Below, one piece after another: positions 9,395 to 20,501 of a stretch of 64,000 nucleotides of DNA. Below the pieces are notes generated by a model. The model had not been told where the DNA came from. It was given only the letters and a program-made list of their open reading frames with translations, and did not search any database. Numbering within the stretch: position 1 is the stretch's first letter; every line of letters starts with the position of its first letter. The position numbers and the translations under genes are program-made. Location of the stretch: the NCBI RefSeq assembly GCF_902705885.1, contig NZ_CACSIP010000015.1:1-64000 (forward strand), in the 5' to 3' direction. The DNA is from Mycolicibacterium austroafricanum. Lineage in GTDB: Bacteria; Actinomycetota; Actinomycetes; Mycobacteriales; Mycobacteriaceae.

Positions 9395-10955
9395 GCTTGC
9401 GGATCGGACGTGACTGCCGACCGTCGCGACCGGGTGACCACACCGCGACGAATACGGCCGCGACGACCATCACCGCGGAGAGCACCATCACCGCCTGGCC
9501 CATCGCGTGTAGAAACGCGGTTTCTGCGATGTCAGCCAGTCGCTCACCCGCGGGGCCCATCTGTTCGGCGACCGACAGCGCGTAGGCCAGCGATTCGGAC
9601 GCGGCGTCGCGGGTCTGGTCGGGGAATGCGTCCACATCCGGCGCCAGAGTGTGCTGATAGCCCGCCGCGAGGACCGATCCGGCAACGGCGATGCCGAGTG
9701 CCGCGCCGATCTCCCGGGTGGCGTCGTTGACCGCGGAGGCCACGCCCTGCTTCGCATCCGGGACGGCCCCCATGATCGCCGAAGTCGTTGGCGCCGTGCA
9801 CAACCCGATACCCGAGGCCATGATCAGCAGTGGCCAGGCCAGACTCAGGTACGACGAGTCCGTTTCCAGAGTGCGCATGCAGAACAGCCCGACCGCCAAC
9901 ATCAGCAATCCGCCGGTCACCACCGCCCGCAGTCCGAGCCTGGGCAGATAGAGATGGACCGTGGTGCTGAGGATCAGCACCGGAAACACCAGCGGCGTCA
10001 AAGCGAATGCGGTCGTCAGTGGGCTATAGCCCAACACCAGCTGCATGTATTGCATTGATACGAAGAAGAATCCGAAGTTCGCGAAGAACAGGAACGTGAT
10101 GCCGACGGCGCCGGTGGCGAAGTCCGGCCGTCGGAAGAGCCTGACATCGAGGAGTGGGTGTGCGCGGCGAAGTTGCACGCGGGTGAAGACGACGGTGATC
10201 GCCAGTCCGGCCACCAAGCAGGCCAGGACAACGGGGTCGGTCCACCCGCGGTGGGGAGCCTCGATCACCCCGAGCACGAACACCGCGATGGCCGCGCCGA
10301 TGAGTCCGCCGCCGAGCCAGTCGACCGGCGCGGCGGTTTCGTCCCGCGACGACCCGACGGTGCAGGTGAGGCAGAACAGGATGACTGCGGCTGTGCCGAA
10401 GGCCCAGAAGATCGACTGCCATGGGAAGTAGTGCAGCAGTGCCCCGGTGCCCAGGAATCCGACGATCGCCGCCGAACCGGCCACACCCGCCCAGATCCCC
10501 ACGGCCTTGTTGCGTTCGGACTTCGGAAACGCGGCGGTGAGCAGCGACAGTGTCGCCGGCATGATGAACGCCGCACCTACACCTGCCACCGCGCGTGCGG
10601 CGATGATCTGCGTCGGACTGTCCCACACCACCGGGGCCAGAGAGGCCACGCCGAAGATGGCCAGTCCGGCGAGTAGGGCGCCGCGCCGGCCGTAGCGGTC
10701 GCCGAGGGCTCCCGCGAGCAGGAGAAGGCATGCCAGCGCGAGCGTGTAACCGTCGATCACCCACGTCAGTTGGGTTTGGGTCGCCGACGTCTCCACCGCG
10801 AGGTCGGGCAGTGCGGCGTTGAGCGCGACCATCGACGAGATGACCAGGATGACGTCGGCGCAGGCGACCGCCAGCAACCAGGTTCTTCTGCGCGGGGAGA
10901 GGCTGGTGGTTTCGCCGTCGATATCCTGGCTGGACTCGTCGAGGGTGTCGACCAC
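9378..10955 (-). CDS. MFS drug exporter, DHA2 (14-helix) type
   Basis: 525 aa from the GTG at 10955, which has an AAGGAGG site four bases upstream; longer readings would cross the divergent TetR gene. Motif A is seen as GALGDRYGRRGALLAG after the second helix. Many hydrophobic segments and the sequence PATLSLLTAAFP fit proton-driven DHA2 exporters of the EmrB/QacA group. The divergent TetR gene with a palindrome between them suggests substrate-induced expression. Confidence 0.88.
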   Translation of the reverse strand: MVDTLDESSQDIDGETTSLSPRRRTWLLAVACADVILVISSMVALNAALPDLAVETSATQTQLTWVIDGYTLALACLLLLAGALGDRYGRRGALLAGLAIFGVASLAPVVWDSPTQIIAARAVAGVGAAFIMPATLSLLTAAFPKSERNKAVGIWAGVAGSAAIVGFLGTGALLHYFPWQSIFWAFGTAAVILFCLTCTVGSSRDETAAPVDWLGGGLIGAAIAVFVLGVIEAPHRGWTDPVVLACLVAGLAITVVFTRVQLRRAHPLLDVRLFRRPDFATGAVGITFLFFANFGFFFVSMQYMQLVLGYSPLTTAFALTPLVFPVLILSTTVHLYLPRLGLRAVVTGGLLMLAVGLFCMRTLETDSSYLSLAWPLLIMASGIGLCTAPTTSAIMGAVPDAKQGVASAVNDATREIGAALGIAVAGSVLAAGYQHTLAPDVDAFPDQTRDAASESLAYALSVAEQMGPAGERLADIAETAFLHAMGQAVMVLSAVMVVAAVFVAVWSPGRDGRQSRPIRKLTSPR

Positions 10956-10982
10956 GTCGCCTCCTTGGGCAGGGGATATTTT

Positions 10983-10999
10983 CGAGACTAACAGTCTCG
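10983..10999. promoter_or_regulatory. Palindromic operator in the MFS/TetR divergent gap
   Basis: CGAGACT, three bases, AGTCTCG: perfect 7-bp arms. A second half-site-like copy, GACGGTCTCGT, follows at about 11010-11020. The position between a TetR gene and its likely target supports an operator. Confidence 0.7.
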
Positions 11000-11048
11000 T
11001 TCCAAGAATGACGGTCTCGTAGCCGTCGGGGAGGCAGGGGAAACGACG

Positions 11049-11660
11049 ATGGCCGCGGCAACTGGTGACCCGCGGCCGGCCCGGTCCCGGGCTCGGCTGC
11101 TGGACGCCGCGACGGCGCTGCTGCGCGAGGGCGGGCCCGGCGCCGTGACCGTCGACGCTGTCACCCGCAGCGCCAATGTGGCCCGGGCCACCCTCTATCG
11201 TCATTTTCCCAGCGCGAATGATCTTGTGGCAGCGGCATTCATGAGGCTCATCCCGCCGCCGCCGATGCCGCCCGAGCGCGGCAGCCTGCGGGATCGCCTG
11301 ATCGCGATCGAGGTCGAATGGGCGGAATCGATCGCCGAGGCGCCGACCACGTTGACCGCGATGGCGTGGCTCTCGCTGGGGCCCGACATCGCTGCGGTGC
11401 CCAACGCCGGGTCGGGCAGCCGGGAGGTGCTGTCGCTGCGGGAACGGATCGCCGAGCAGTACTCTGCGCCGTTCGACGCGCTCTTCGCCGGACCGCAGGC
11501 AGCTGCCGAACTCGGCCCCGTCGACCGGACCATGGCGTTCGCTCTGCTGATCGGTCCGTTGGCGTTCGGCCGGATCAGCACGTTGGCCGATTTTGACTAC
11601 CGGGCAGTGGCGATCGCGGCGGTGGACGGCTTCCTGGCGACCTTCGCCAGAGACCGCTAG
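11049..11660 (+). CDS. TetR-family transcriptional regulator
   Basis: 203 aa. The N-terminal helix-turn-helix reads RLLDAATALLREGGPGAVTV then VARATLYRHFPSANDLVAA. The C-terminal domain is helical with no recognisable ligand site. It is divergent from the MFS exporter and probably represses it and itself through the palindrome in the 93-bp gap. Its stop lies two bases from the convergent P450 gene. Confidence 0.9.
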   Translation: MAAATGDPRPARSRARLLDAATALLREGGPGAVTVDAVTRSANVARATLYRHFPSANDLVAAAFMRLIPPPPMPPERGSLRDRLIAIEVEWAESIAEAPTTLTAMAWLSLGPDIAAVPNAGSGSREVLSLRERIAEQYSAPFDALFAGPQAAAELGPVDRTMAFALLIGPLAFGRISTLADFDYRAVAIAAVDGFLATFARDR

Positions 11661-11661
11661 G

Positions 11662-12927
11662 TCACCGCAGCGAGTACCGGATCGGCAGGTGCTTGAGACC
11701 GCCGACGAACGTGGTGGCCGACAGTTCGGGCTCACCCGCCAGTTCGATCGAGTCCAACCGCGGCAGCAGCTCGGTGAACAGGCTGTTCATCTCCATCCGC
11801 GCCAGTGCCGCGCCGAGGCAGAAATGCACGCCGTACCCGAACGCCAGGTGCTTGTTCGGATCTCGGCCGACGTCGAAGTGGAACGGGTCGGTGAAGACCT
11901 CCTCGTCGCGATTGGCCGACACGTACGCCAGGTACACCGAATCCCCCTCGGCGATCGGCACGCCGCGGATCTCGGTCGCGGCGGTGGCGGTCCGCATGAA
12001 CTCCTTGACCGGGGTGGTCCAGCGGATCATCTCCTCGACCGCGGTCCCCATCAGGCTCGGATCGTTCTGCAGGCGGGCGAGTTGATCCGGGTTGTCGATG
12101 AGGGCACGTAGTCCGCCCGAGATGGCGTCCTTAGTGGTGTCATGGCCCGCGCTGGCGACGATCACGTAGTACGACACGGTGTCCATGTCCGACATCGGCT
12201 CGCCGTTGATCGTGCCGTTGGCGATCGCCGAGGCCAGGTCGTCGGTGGGCTGCTCGCGGCGAGACGCGGTCAGCGCCGAGAAGTAGGCGAAGAAGTCCAT
12301 CAGGACAGCCAGCAGGTCTTCGGTGCTGCCCTCGCCGCGCTTGTGCTCGGTGTCGTCGCCGCCGAACATCTCCTGGGTGAGCTTGAGCATCCGGGGGAAG
12401 TCGTCCTCGGGCAAGCCGAGCAGTGAAAGGATCACGTAGAGCGGGTAATTCACGGCGATGTCGGTGACGAAGTCGCACTCGGGGCCGATGTCGCGCATCT
12501 TGTCGACATAGCGTTTGGCCAGCTCGTCCACGCGGACCTTCAGGTCGCGCATCGCCTTCGGCCGGAACCAGTCCGCGCCGATCTTGCGCACGTCGCGATG
12601 GTGCGGGTCGTCCATGTGGATCAGCGTGCGCAGGCCGATGCCCGCATCCTGCTGCTGCTTCATCACGTCGTCGCCCTCGGCCGGCATCAACAGCGGTCGT
12701 GGGCCGCTGACGAAAAGGTTGTTGTCCCGTTCGATGGCCATGATGTCGGCGTGCCTGGTGACCGCCCAGAACGGGCGATACGGCGGATTGTCCACCCACA
12801 CGACCGGTTCGTTCGCCCGCAGATGGGTCAGCGCCGCATGAAGTCGGGCGTCATCGGCGTAAGCGGTCGGATCGGCCAGGACGTTGGCGGCGTGGTCGTG
12901 GTGCACGTCCATTGCCGATGTGCTCAT
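11662..12927 (-). CDS. Cytochrome P450
   Basis: 421 aa, soluble bacterial class. The heme-binding loop is FGYGVHFCLGAALARME, with the thiolate Cys at residue 370. The I-helix oxygen-activation motif is SAGHDTTKDA, and an E-x-x-R-like helix precedes the heme loop region. The N-terminus lacks a membrane anchor. Neither a ferredoxin nor a reductase is adjacent, so electron partners must lie elsewhere. A 7-bp inverted repeat 28 bp upstream may be a regulator site. The substrate is unknown. Confidence 0.93.
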   Translation of the reverse strand: MSTSAMDVHHDHAANVLADPTAYADDARLHAALTHLRANEPVVWVDNPPYRPFWAVTRHADIMAIERDNNLFVSGPRPLLMPAEGDDVMKQQQDAGIGLRTLIHMDDPHHRDVRKIGADWFRPKAMRDLKVRVDELAKRYVDKMRDIGPECDFVTDIAVNYPLYVILSLLGLPEDDFPRMLKLTQEMFGGDDTEHKRGEGSTEDLLAVLMDFFAYFSALTASRREQPTDDLASAIANGTINGEPMSDMDTVSYYVIVASAGHDTTKDAISGGLRALIDNPDQLARLQNDPSLMGTAVEEMIRWTTPVKEFMRTATAATEIRGVPIAEGDSVYLAYVSANRDEEVFTDPFHFDVGRDPNKHLAFGYGVHFCLGAALARMEMNSLFTELLPRLDSIELAGEPELSATTFVGGLKHLPIRYSLR

Positions 12928-12954
12928 GCGGTCTCCTCGGGGGCTGCGGGAAAG

Positions 12955-12972
12955 ACTTGACGGGTGTCAAGT
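12955..12972. promoter_or_regulatory. Inverted repeat in the P450/esterase divergent gap
   Basis: ACTTGAC, four bases, GTCAAGT: perfect 7-bp arms, 28 bp from the P450 start and about 70 bp from the esterase start. It could be a shared operator. Confidence 0.5.
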
Positions 12973-13042
12973 AGGCAGTCTATGTGACGGGCGCCACGCA
13001 GGGGAAGAGGCGCGCGTCCTCGTCGCCGTAAGCTCGGACCTC

Positions 13043-14644
13043 GTGGCGCCCACCTCGGTCCTGTGCCGTGTCGTGTGTGTCCTGGTGGCCGCGACGATGG
13101 CCGCCGGGTGCGCCCGGGGGTGGGACGAACCGGCGTCGACATCCGCCGATCCGTCGCTGGTGCAGATCGCGTCGGGGACCGTGCGCGGCGTCGTCGGACG
13201 CGACCATCGCCTCTTCGCCGGGATTCCGTACGCCGCGCCGCCCGTCGGGGCACTCCGCTGGCAACCGCCGCAGCCGGCGCCGACGTGGGACGGGGTACGG
13301 GACGCCACCGCGTTCGGCCCCCGATGTCTGCAGGACCTCGACGGCGGCGTCGAGCTGGGGCGCCAGACCGACGAGGACTGCCTCAACCTGCATGTCTGGA
13401 CGCCCGCGGTCGACTCGGACCCGCCGCCGCCGCGGCCGGTGATGGTGTGGATCCACGGCGGTGCCTTTGTCAACGGAAGCGGTTCGGTCTACGACGCGCA
13501 GCACCTCGTCGCGCGCGGCGGCATCGTGGTCGTCACCCTCAACTACCGACTGGGCACGATGGGCTTTCTGGCGCACCCGGCGCTCGGTCCCGCCGGCGCG
13601 GTGGGCAACTACGGGTTGTCCGACCAACAGGCCGCCCTGCGGTGGGTGCGCGACAACATCGCGCAGTTCGGCGGTGACCCCGGCAAGGTCACCGTGGCGG
13701 GGCAGTCCGCCGGTGGCATGTCGGTGTGCGACCACCTGGTGGCCCCGGGTTCGGAGGGGCTGTTCGACGCGGCCATCATTCAGAGCGGACCCTGTCAGGC
13801 CCAGGTCGCGCTGCCGGAGGCAGAGCGCATCAGCATCGACTATGCGCGGGAAGTTGGGTGCGCCGACCCGGCCGCGGCGGCCGGATGCCTGCGCGCGCTG
13901 CCCGCCGACAAGTTGCGAGAACCGGTGCGGTACTTCCGCATCGGTGACGACGCGCTGAGCGGACCGGTCACCGGGAGCGCAGTGCTGCCGACGGATCCGA
14001 TGGCGACGTTCGCCGACGGTGACGCGGCGCGGGTGCCCATCGCGATCGGCACCACCCGCGATGAGTTCACGCTGTTCATGGCACTGGAGCACCTGCGTGG
14101 GAGAGAACTCCTGCCCGCCGGGTATCCCGACGTCCTGGCCGAGACGTTCGGCCCCAACGCCGACGCGGTGGCGCAGCGCTACCCGCTGGACCGGTACGGC
14201 GGCAGTGCGCCGCTGGCCTACTCGGCGGCGGTGACCGACGGCGTCTTCGCCTGCGTGGACGAGCGCATCGGTGCCGACCTGGCACGGCACGGTCCGGTGT
14301 ACGCCTACGAGTTCAACGACCGGCAGGCGCCTGCGCCGGAGCCCTTCGCGACGCTGCCGTTCCCGGTCGGGGCCAGTCATTCGTTGGAGCTGCAGTATCT
14401 GTTCGACGTCGGGAACGCGCCGGAACTCGACCCCGCTCAGCAGGCACTGTCGGACCAGATGATCGACTACTGGAGCGAGTTCGTCAGGACCGGCGCGCCC
14501 CACCGCGCCGGGTCGCCCGAGTGGCCGGCGCTCGGGGAAGGCCCCGTCCCGCGGCAGCGGCTGTCGCTGGCGCCCGGCGACATCAGGGTGTTCGACGACT
14601 TCGCCCAGATCCACCAGTGCCCGTTCTGGGACGGTCTGAAGTAG
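13043..14644 (+). CDS. Type B carboxylesterase, predicted lipoprotein
   Basis: 533 aa from the GTG at 13043. This start gives a short signal peptide with the lipobox VAATMAAGC, so the enzyme should be lipid-anchored outside the membrane. Longer readings in this frame would destroy the signal. The alpha/beta-hydrolase signatures are PVMVWIHGGAFVNGSGS (oxyanion hole), GQSAGG (nucleophile Ser), and GASHSLELQYLF (catalytic His region). The family hydrolyses carboxylic esters; the natural substrate is unknown. Confidence 0.9.
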   Translation: MAPTSVLCRVVCVLVAATMAAGCARGWDEPASTSADPSLVQIASGTVRGVVGRDHRLFAGIPYAAPPVGALRWQPPQPAPTWDGVRDATAFGPRCLQDLDGGVELGRQTDEDCLNLHVWTPAVDSDPPPPRPVMVWIHGGAFVNGSGSVYDAQHLVARGGIVVVTLNYRLGTMGFLAHPALGPAGAVGNYGLSDQQAALRWVRDNIAQFGGDPGKVTVAGQSAGGMSVCDHLVAPGSEGLFDAAIIQSGPCQAQVALPEAERISIDYAREVGCADPAAAAGCLRALPADKLREPVRYFRIGDDALSGPVTGSAVLPTDPMATFADGDAARVPIAIGTTRDEFTLFMALEHLRGRELLPAGYPDVLAETFGPNADAVAQRYPLDRYGGSAPLAYSAAVTDGVFACVDERIGADLARHGPVYAYEFNDRQAPAPEPFATLPFPVGASHSLELQYLFDVGNAPELDPAQQALSDQMIDYWSEFVRTGAPHRAGSPEWPALGEGPVPRQRLSLAPGDIRVFDDFAQIHQCPFWDGLK

Positions 14645-14960
14645 GTTGGGCACCTCAGGCCCGGTTTTTGTGCGCAGGCGGCCCGCGAGAAACGGCCTGC
14701 CGCGGAGATTTGGAGCAGGCCAGGGTCGTCAGGCATACTGTTCGGGTTGCCTTGAGCCGGGTTCGCCTGGCCGGGCATGCGACCAGCGCCCTCACGGGCG
14801 CATCCGGTCCCAACCTCGATCGTGACGGGTTTTCCGACGCGAACGAGTGTGCGTGCGGGCGACACACCCGACCGCGGGGGTCGGTGGACCACAGACAGGT
14901 AAACAGCGGCGGCACAGCCAGGCCCGAGTTCGGGTCCGTTAGTAGTGAGGTAGGAGAAGC
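14645..14960 (+). promoter_or_regulatory. S10 operon promoter and leader
   Basis: This 316-bp gene-free stretch drives rpsJ. A likely promoter is TTGGAG at 14710-14715, 18 bp, CATACT at 14734-14739. It is followed by GGGTTGCCTTG at 14744-14754, which recurs behind the spc promoter at 50476-50486. A GC hairpin, GCGCCC-TCAC-GGGCGC, lies at 14786-14801. No reading frame in the stretch looks real. Confidence 0.65.
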
Positions 14961-15266
14961 GTGGCGGGACAAAAGATCCGCATCAGGCTGAAGGCCTACG
15001 ACCATGAGGCGATCGATGCCTCAGCGCGCAAGATCGTCGAGACGGTCACCCGGACGGGAGCCAGCGTGGTCGGCCCGGTGCCGCTGCCGACCGAGAAGAA
15101 CGTGTATTGCGTCATCCGGTCCCCGCACAAGTACAAGGACTCGCGGGAGCACTTCGAGATGCGCACCCACAAGCGGTTGATCGACATCCTCGATCCCACG
15201 CCGAAGACGGTCGACGCCTTGATGCGCATCGATCTTCCGGCCAGCGTCGACGTCAATATCCAATAG
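14961..15266 (+). CDS. rpsJ: 30S ribosomal protein S10
   Basis: 101 aa from a GTG with GGAG upstream. The sequence is nearly the universal mycobacterial S10 ([18 protein letters not shown], and [20 protein letters not shown]). First gene of the S10 operon; the protein also acts in transcription antitermination with NusB. Confidence 0.99.
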
Positions 15267-15289
15267 GCATCCCAGGAGATATCCAGAAC

Positions 15290-15943
15290 ATGGCACGCAA
15301 AGGCATTCTGGGCACCAAGCTGGGCATGACGCAGGTGTTCGACGAGAACAACAAGGTCGTCCCAGTCACGGTCGTCAAGGCCGGCCCCAACGTGGTGACC
15401 CGCATCCGCACCCCCGAGCGCGACGGCTACAGCGCCGTGCAGCTCGCCTACGGCGAGATCAGCCCCCGCAAGGTGAACAAGCCGGTCACCGGTCAGTACG
15501 CCGCCGCGGGAGTGAACCCGCGTCGTCATCTCGCCGAGTTCCGGCTCGACGATGAGGCGGCGGCCGGCGAGTACGAGGTCGGCCAGGAGCTGACCGCGGA
15601 GATCTTCGCCGACGGCACCTACGTCGACGTCACCGGCACCTCGAAGGGCAAGGGGTTCGCCGGCACCATGAAGCGTCACGGCTTCAAGGGCCAGGGCGCC
15701 AGCCACGGCGCCCAGGCAGTGCACCGTCGGCCGGGCTCCATCGGTGGCTGCGCCACCCCCGGCCGGGTGTTCAAGGGCACCCGCATGTCGGGCCGGATGG
15801 GTAGCGACCGCGTCACCACGCAGAACCTCAAGGTGCACAAGGTCGACGCCGAGAAGGGCGTCCTGTTGATCAAGGGCGCCATCCCCGGGCGCAACGGTGG
15901 ACTGGTGGTTGTCCGCAGCGCAATCAAGCGAGGCGAGAAGTAA
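15290..15943 (+). CDS. rplC: 50S ribosomal protein L3
   Basis: 217 aa, the usual mycobacterial length, from the ATG at 15290 after AGGAG. The conserved core [20 protein letters not shown] is the loop that approaches the peptidyl-transferase centre. It binds 23S rRNA early in 50S assembly. Confidence 0.99.
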   Translation: MARKGILGTKLGMTQVFDENNKVVPVTVVKAGPNVVTRIRTPERDGYSAVQLAYGEISPRKVNKPVTGQYAAAGVNPRRHLAEFRLDDEAAAGEYEVGQELTAEIFADGTYVDVTGTSKGKGFAGTMKRHGFKGQGASHGAQAVHRRPGSIGGCATPGRVFKGTRMSGRMGSDRVTTQNLKVHKVDAEKGVLLIKGAIPGRNGGLVVVRSAIKRGEK

Positions 15944-15945
15944 CA

Positions 15946-16593
15946 ATGACACTCAAAATCACAGTGAAGACGCCGGACGGCAAGACGGACGGCAGCGTCG
16001 AGCTGCCCGCCGCTCTGTTCGACATCGAGCCCAACATCGCTCTGATGCATCAGGTCGTCACCGCGCAGCTGGCCGCCAAGCGTCAGGGCACGCACTCGAC
16101 CAAGACGCGCGGCGAGGTCCGTGGCGGCGGCAAGAAGCCGTACCGCCAGAAGGGCACCGGCCGGGCTCGTCAGGGTTCGACCAGGGCGCCGCAGTTCGCC
16201 GGCGGTGGTGTTGTGCACGGCCCGCAGCCGCGCGACTACAGCCAGCGCACCCCGAAGAAGATGATCGCCGCCGCACTGCGCGGAGCGCTCTCCGATCGGG
16301 CCCGCAATGACCGGATCCACGCGATCACCGAGCTGGTGGCCGGTCAGGTGCCCTCGACCAAGAGCGCCAAGGGCTTCCTGTCGACGCTGACCGAGAACAC
16401 CAAGGTGCTCGTCGTCATCGGTCGCGCTGACGAGGTCGGCACCAAGAGTGTGCGCAATCTTCCTGGCGTGCACGTGATCTCGCCGGATCAGCTCAACACC
16501 TACGACGTGCTCAACGCAGACGACGTGGTGTTCAGCGTGGAGGCTCTCAACGCCTACATCGCCGCGAACACCAATGAGGAGGTTTCGGCCTGA
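15946..16593 (+). CDS. rplD: 50S ribosomal protein L4
   Basis: 215 aa. The long loop that lines the exit tunnel is visible ([20 protein letters not shown]). It starts three bases after rplC. Its stop overlaps the rplW start. Confidence 0.99.
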   Translation: MTLKITVKTPDGKTDGSVELPAALFDIEPNIALMHQVVTAQLAAKRQGTHSTKTRGEVRGGGKKPYRQKGTGRARQGSTRAPQFAGGGVVHGPQPRDYSQRTPKKMIAAALRGALSDRARNDRIHAITELVAGQVPSTKSAKGFLSTLTENTKVLVVIGRADEVGTKSVRNLPGVHVISPDQLNTYDVLNADDVVFSVEALNAYIAANTNEEVSA

Positions 16594-16895
16594 TGGCTAC
16601 CGTCACCGACCCCCGCGACATCATCTTGGCCCCGGTCATCTCCGAGAAGTCGTACGGGTTGATCGAGGACAACGTCTACACGTTCATCGTGGCGCCCGAT
16701 TCGAACAAGACCCAGATCAAGATCGCCATCGAGAAGATCTTCAAGGTCAAGGTCGATTCGGTGAACACCGCCAATCGCCAGGGCAAGCGCAAGCGCACCC
16801 GCGCCGGCTACGGCCAGCGCAAAGCCACCAAGCGCGCGATCGTCACCCTGGCCGCGGGCAGTAAGCCGATCGACCTGTTCGGAGCGCCGGCCTGA
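16593..16895 (+). CDS. rplW: 50S ribosomal protein L23
   Basis: 100 aa, start overlapping the rplD stop by one base. It contains [20 protein letters not shown] and the basic loop [20 protein letters not shown]. It sits at the tunnel exit and docks trigger factor and the signal recognition particle. Confidence 0.98.
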   Translation: MATVTDPRDIILAPVISEKSYGLIEDNVYTFIVAPDSNKTQIKIAIEKIFKVKVDSVNTANRQGKRKRTRAGYGQRKATKRAIVTLAAGSKPIDLFGAPA

Positions 16896-16933
16896 CCGGC
16901 CAGAGGCAAGAGATTAGAGAGACTTAAAAAGCC

Positions 16934-17770
16934 ATGGCTATTCGCAAGTACAAGCCGACGACCCCGGGTCGGCGCGGCTCCAGCGTCTCAGACTTCGCCG
17001 AGATCACCCGCGATCACCCGGAGAAGTCGCTGGTTCGCCCGCTGCACGGCAAGGGCGGTCGCAACGCGCACGGCCGGATCACCACTCGTCACAAGGGTGG
17101 TGGCCACAAGCGTGCCTACCGCGTGATCGACTTCCGCCGCCACGACAAGGACGGCGTCAACGCCAAGGTCGCGCACATCGAGTACGACCCGAACCGCACC
17201 GCGAACATCGCGCTGCTGCACTTCCTCGACGGTGAGAAGCGCTACATCATCGCCCCGGCCGGTCTCAAGCAGGGCGCGGTCGTCGAGTCGGGCGCCAACG
17301 CCGACATCAAGCCCGGAAACAACCTGCCGCTGCGCAACATCCCGGCGGGCACCGTGATCCACGCCGTGGAGTTGCGGCCCGGTGGTGGCGCCAAGCTCGC
17401 CCGTTCGGCCGGTGTCAGCATCCAGCTGCTCGGCAAGGAGGGCAGCTACGCCTCGCTGCGTATGCCGTCCGGCGAGATCCGTCGCGTCGACGTGCGCTGC
17501 CGCGCCACCGTCGGCGAGGTCGGCAACGCCGAGCAGGCCAACATCAACTGGGGTAAGGCCGGCCGGATGCGCTGGAAGGGCAAGCGCCCCACCGTCCGTG
17601 GTGTCGTGATGAACCCCGTCGACCACCCGCACGGTGGTGGTGAGGGTAAGACCTCCGGCGGTCGCCACCCGGTCAGCCCGTGGGGCAAGCCCGAGGGCCG
17701 CACCCGCAAGCCCAAGAAGCAGAGCGACAAGCTCATCGTCCGCCGCCGGCGCACCGGCAAGAAGCGCTAG
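16934..17770 (+). CDS. rplB: 50S ribosomal protein L2
   Basis: 278 aa. The C-terminal [20 protein letters not shown] carries the conserved His near the peptidyl-transferase centre. Required for subunit association and tRNA binding. Confidence 0.99.
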   Translation: MAIRKYKPTTPGRRGSSVSDFAEITRDHPEKSLVRPLHGKGGRNAHGRITTRHKGGGHKRAYRVIDFRRHDKDGVNAKVAHIEYDPNRTANIALLHFLDGEKRYIIAPAGLKQGAVVESGANADIKPGNNLPLRNIPAGTVIHAVELRPGGGAKLARSAGVSIQLLGKEGSYASLRMPSGEIRRVDVRCRATVGEVGNAEQANINWGKAGRMRWKGKRPTVRGVVMNPVDHPHGGGEGKTSGGRHPVSPWGKPEGRTRKPKKQSDKLIVRRRRTGKKR

Positions 17771-17782
17771 GAGAATTCAGCG

Positions 17783-18060
17783 ATGCCACGCAGCCTGAAG
17801 AAGGGCCCGTTCGTCGACGACCATCTCCTGAAGAAGGTCGACGTCCAGAACGAGAAGAACACCAAGCAGGTCATCAAGACCTGGTCCCGCCGCTCCACCA
17901 TCATCCCGGACTTCATCGGGCACACCTTCGCCGTCCACGACGGTCGCAAGCATGTCCCGGTGTTCGTCACCGAGGCGATGGTCGGACACAAGCTGGGCGA
18001 GTTCGCACCCACCCGCACCTTCAAGGGTCACATCAAGGATGACCGGAAGAGCAAGAGGCG

Positions 18061-18064
<4 letters not shown>
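17783..18064 (+). CDS. rpsS: 30S ribosomal protein S19
   Basis: 93 aa beginning [19 protein letters not shown], typical of S19 in the 30S head. It overlaps the rplV start by four bases (ATGA). Confidence 0.99.
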
Positions 18065-19418
<1,354 letters not shown>

Positions 19419-19421
19419 GCA

Positions 19422-19838
19422 ATGCTCATTCCCCGCAAGGTCAAGCACCGTAAGCAGCACCACCCGCGGCAGCGCGGCATCGCCAGCGGCGGGACCTCGG
19501 TGAGCTTCGGTGACTACGGCATCCAGGCCCTCGGCCATGCCTACATCACCAACCGCCAGATCGAGTCCGCGCGTATCGCCATCAACCGGCACATCAAGCG
19601 TGGCGGCAAGGTGTGGATCAACATCTTCCCGGACCGTCCGCTGACCAAGAAGCCGGCCGAAACCCGAATGGGTTCCGGCAAGGGTTCGCCGGAGTGGTGG
19701 GTCGCCAACGTCAAGCCCGGCCGGATCCTGTTCGAGCTGAGCTACCCGGACGAGAAGATCGCCAGGGAAGCGTTGACCCGCGCGATCCACAAGCTGCCGA
19801 TCAAGGCACGCATCGTCACCAGAGAGGAGCAGTTCTGA
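19422..19838 (+). CDS. rplP: 50S ribosomal protein L16
   Basis: 138 aa, starts [19 protein letters not shown]. Contributes to the A-site of the 50S subunit. Its stop overlaps the rpmC start (TGATG). Confidence 0.99.
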   Translation: MLIPRKVKHRKQHHPRQRGIASGGTSVSFGDYGIQALGHAYITNRQIESARIAINRHIKRGGKVWINIFPDRPLTKKPAETRMGSGKGSPEWWVANVKPGRILFELSYPDEKIAREALTRAIHKLPIKARIVTREEQF

Positions 19839-20071
19839 TGGCAGTCGGAACCACGACCGGCGAACTGCGCGAGCTCACCGACAACGAACTGACCGACAAG
19901 CTGCGCGAGTCCAAGGAAGAGCTGTTCAACCTGCGCTTCCAGATGGCGACCGGGCAGCTCACCAACAACCGCAGGCTGCGTGTCGTGCGGCAGGAGATCG
20001 CACGCGTGTACACCGTGCTGCGCGAACGTGAATTGGGTCTGGCCGCCGGACCCGGAAGTGGGGATTCGTAA
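19838..20071 (+). CDS. rpmC: 50S ribosomal protein L29
   Basis: 77 aa from the ATG at 19838. The helical-hairpin signature [20 protein letters not shown] is present. It ends exactly where rpsQ begins. Confidence 0.98.
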   Translation: MAVGTTTGELRELTDNELTDKLRESKEELFNLRFQMATGQLTNNRRLRVVRQEIARVYTVLRERELGLAAGPGSGDS

Positions 20072-20383
20072 ATGGCTGAGAAGACCGAAACAGGGACGCC
20101 GGGTCCGAAGCGGACCCCGCCCGCCGACAAGCCGCGCGGCCGGCGCAAGACCGCCATCGGCTATGTGGTCAGCGACAAGATGCAGAAGACCATCGTGGTC
20201 GAACTGGAATCGCGCAAGAGCCACCCGCTCTACGGCAAGATCATCCGGACCACCACGAAGGTCAAGGCCCATGACGAGAACGGCGATGCCGGTGTCGGCG
20301 ACCGCGTTTCGTTGATGGAGACTCGGCCGCTGTCCGCGACCAAGCGCTGGCGCCTCGTCGAGATCCTCGAGAAGGCGAAGTAA
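20072..20383 (+). CDS. rpsQ: 30S ribosomal protein S17
   Basis: 103 aa with a charged N-terminal extension of about 25 residues before the S17 core ([20 protein letters not shown]). Last gene of the S10 operon here; the rplN operon that normally follows lies about 30 kb downstream. Confidence 0.98.
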   Translation: MAEKTETGTPGPKRTPPADKPRGRRKTAIGYVVSDKMQKTIVVELESRKSHPLYGKIIRTTTKVKAHDENGDAGVGDRVSLMETRPLSATKRWRLVEILEKAK

Positions 20384-20408
20384 CCCAGCGCCTCACCGGC
20401 ACACGCAG

Positions 20409-20446
20409 AGCCCCCGCTCGCCTCTACAGGCGGCCGGGGGCTTTTG
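20409..20446 (+). terminator. Terminator of the S10 operon
   Basis: AGCCCCC pairs with GGGGGCT, with a GC-rich loop between, followed by TTTTG, 26 bases after the rpsQ stop. Confidence 0.85.
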
Positions 20447-20501
20447 TGTGGTTGTGTCAATAGAGTTTGCGGAGCCACCTATACCGTTACTCTGACCTGC
20501 A

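Noticed and set aside
10956..11735. N-terminal extension of the MFS gene beyond the GTG at 10955
   Set aside because: It would overlap the divergent TetR gene and its operator. The GTG has a strong ribosome site.
12980..14653. 557-codon minus-strand frame opposite the carboxylesterase
   Set aside because: The esterase has clear catalytic motifs and a lipobox. The antisense frame has no recognisable sequence.
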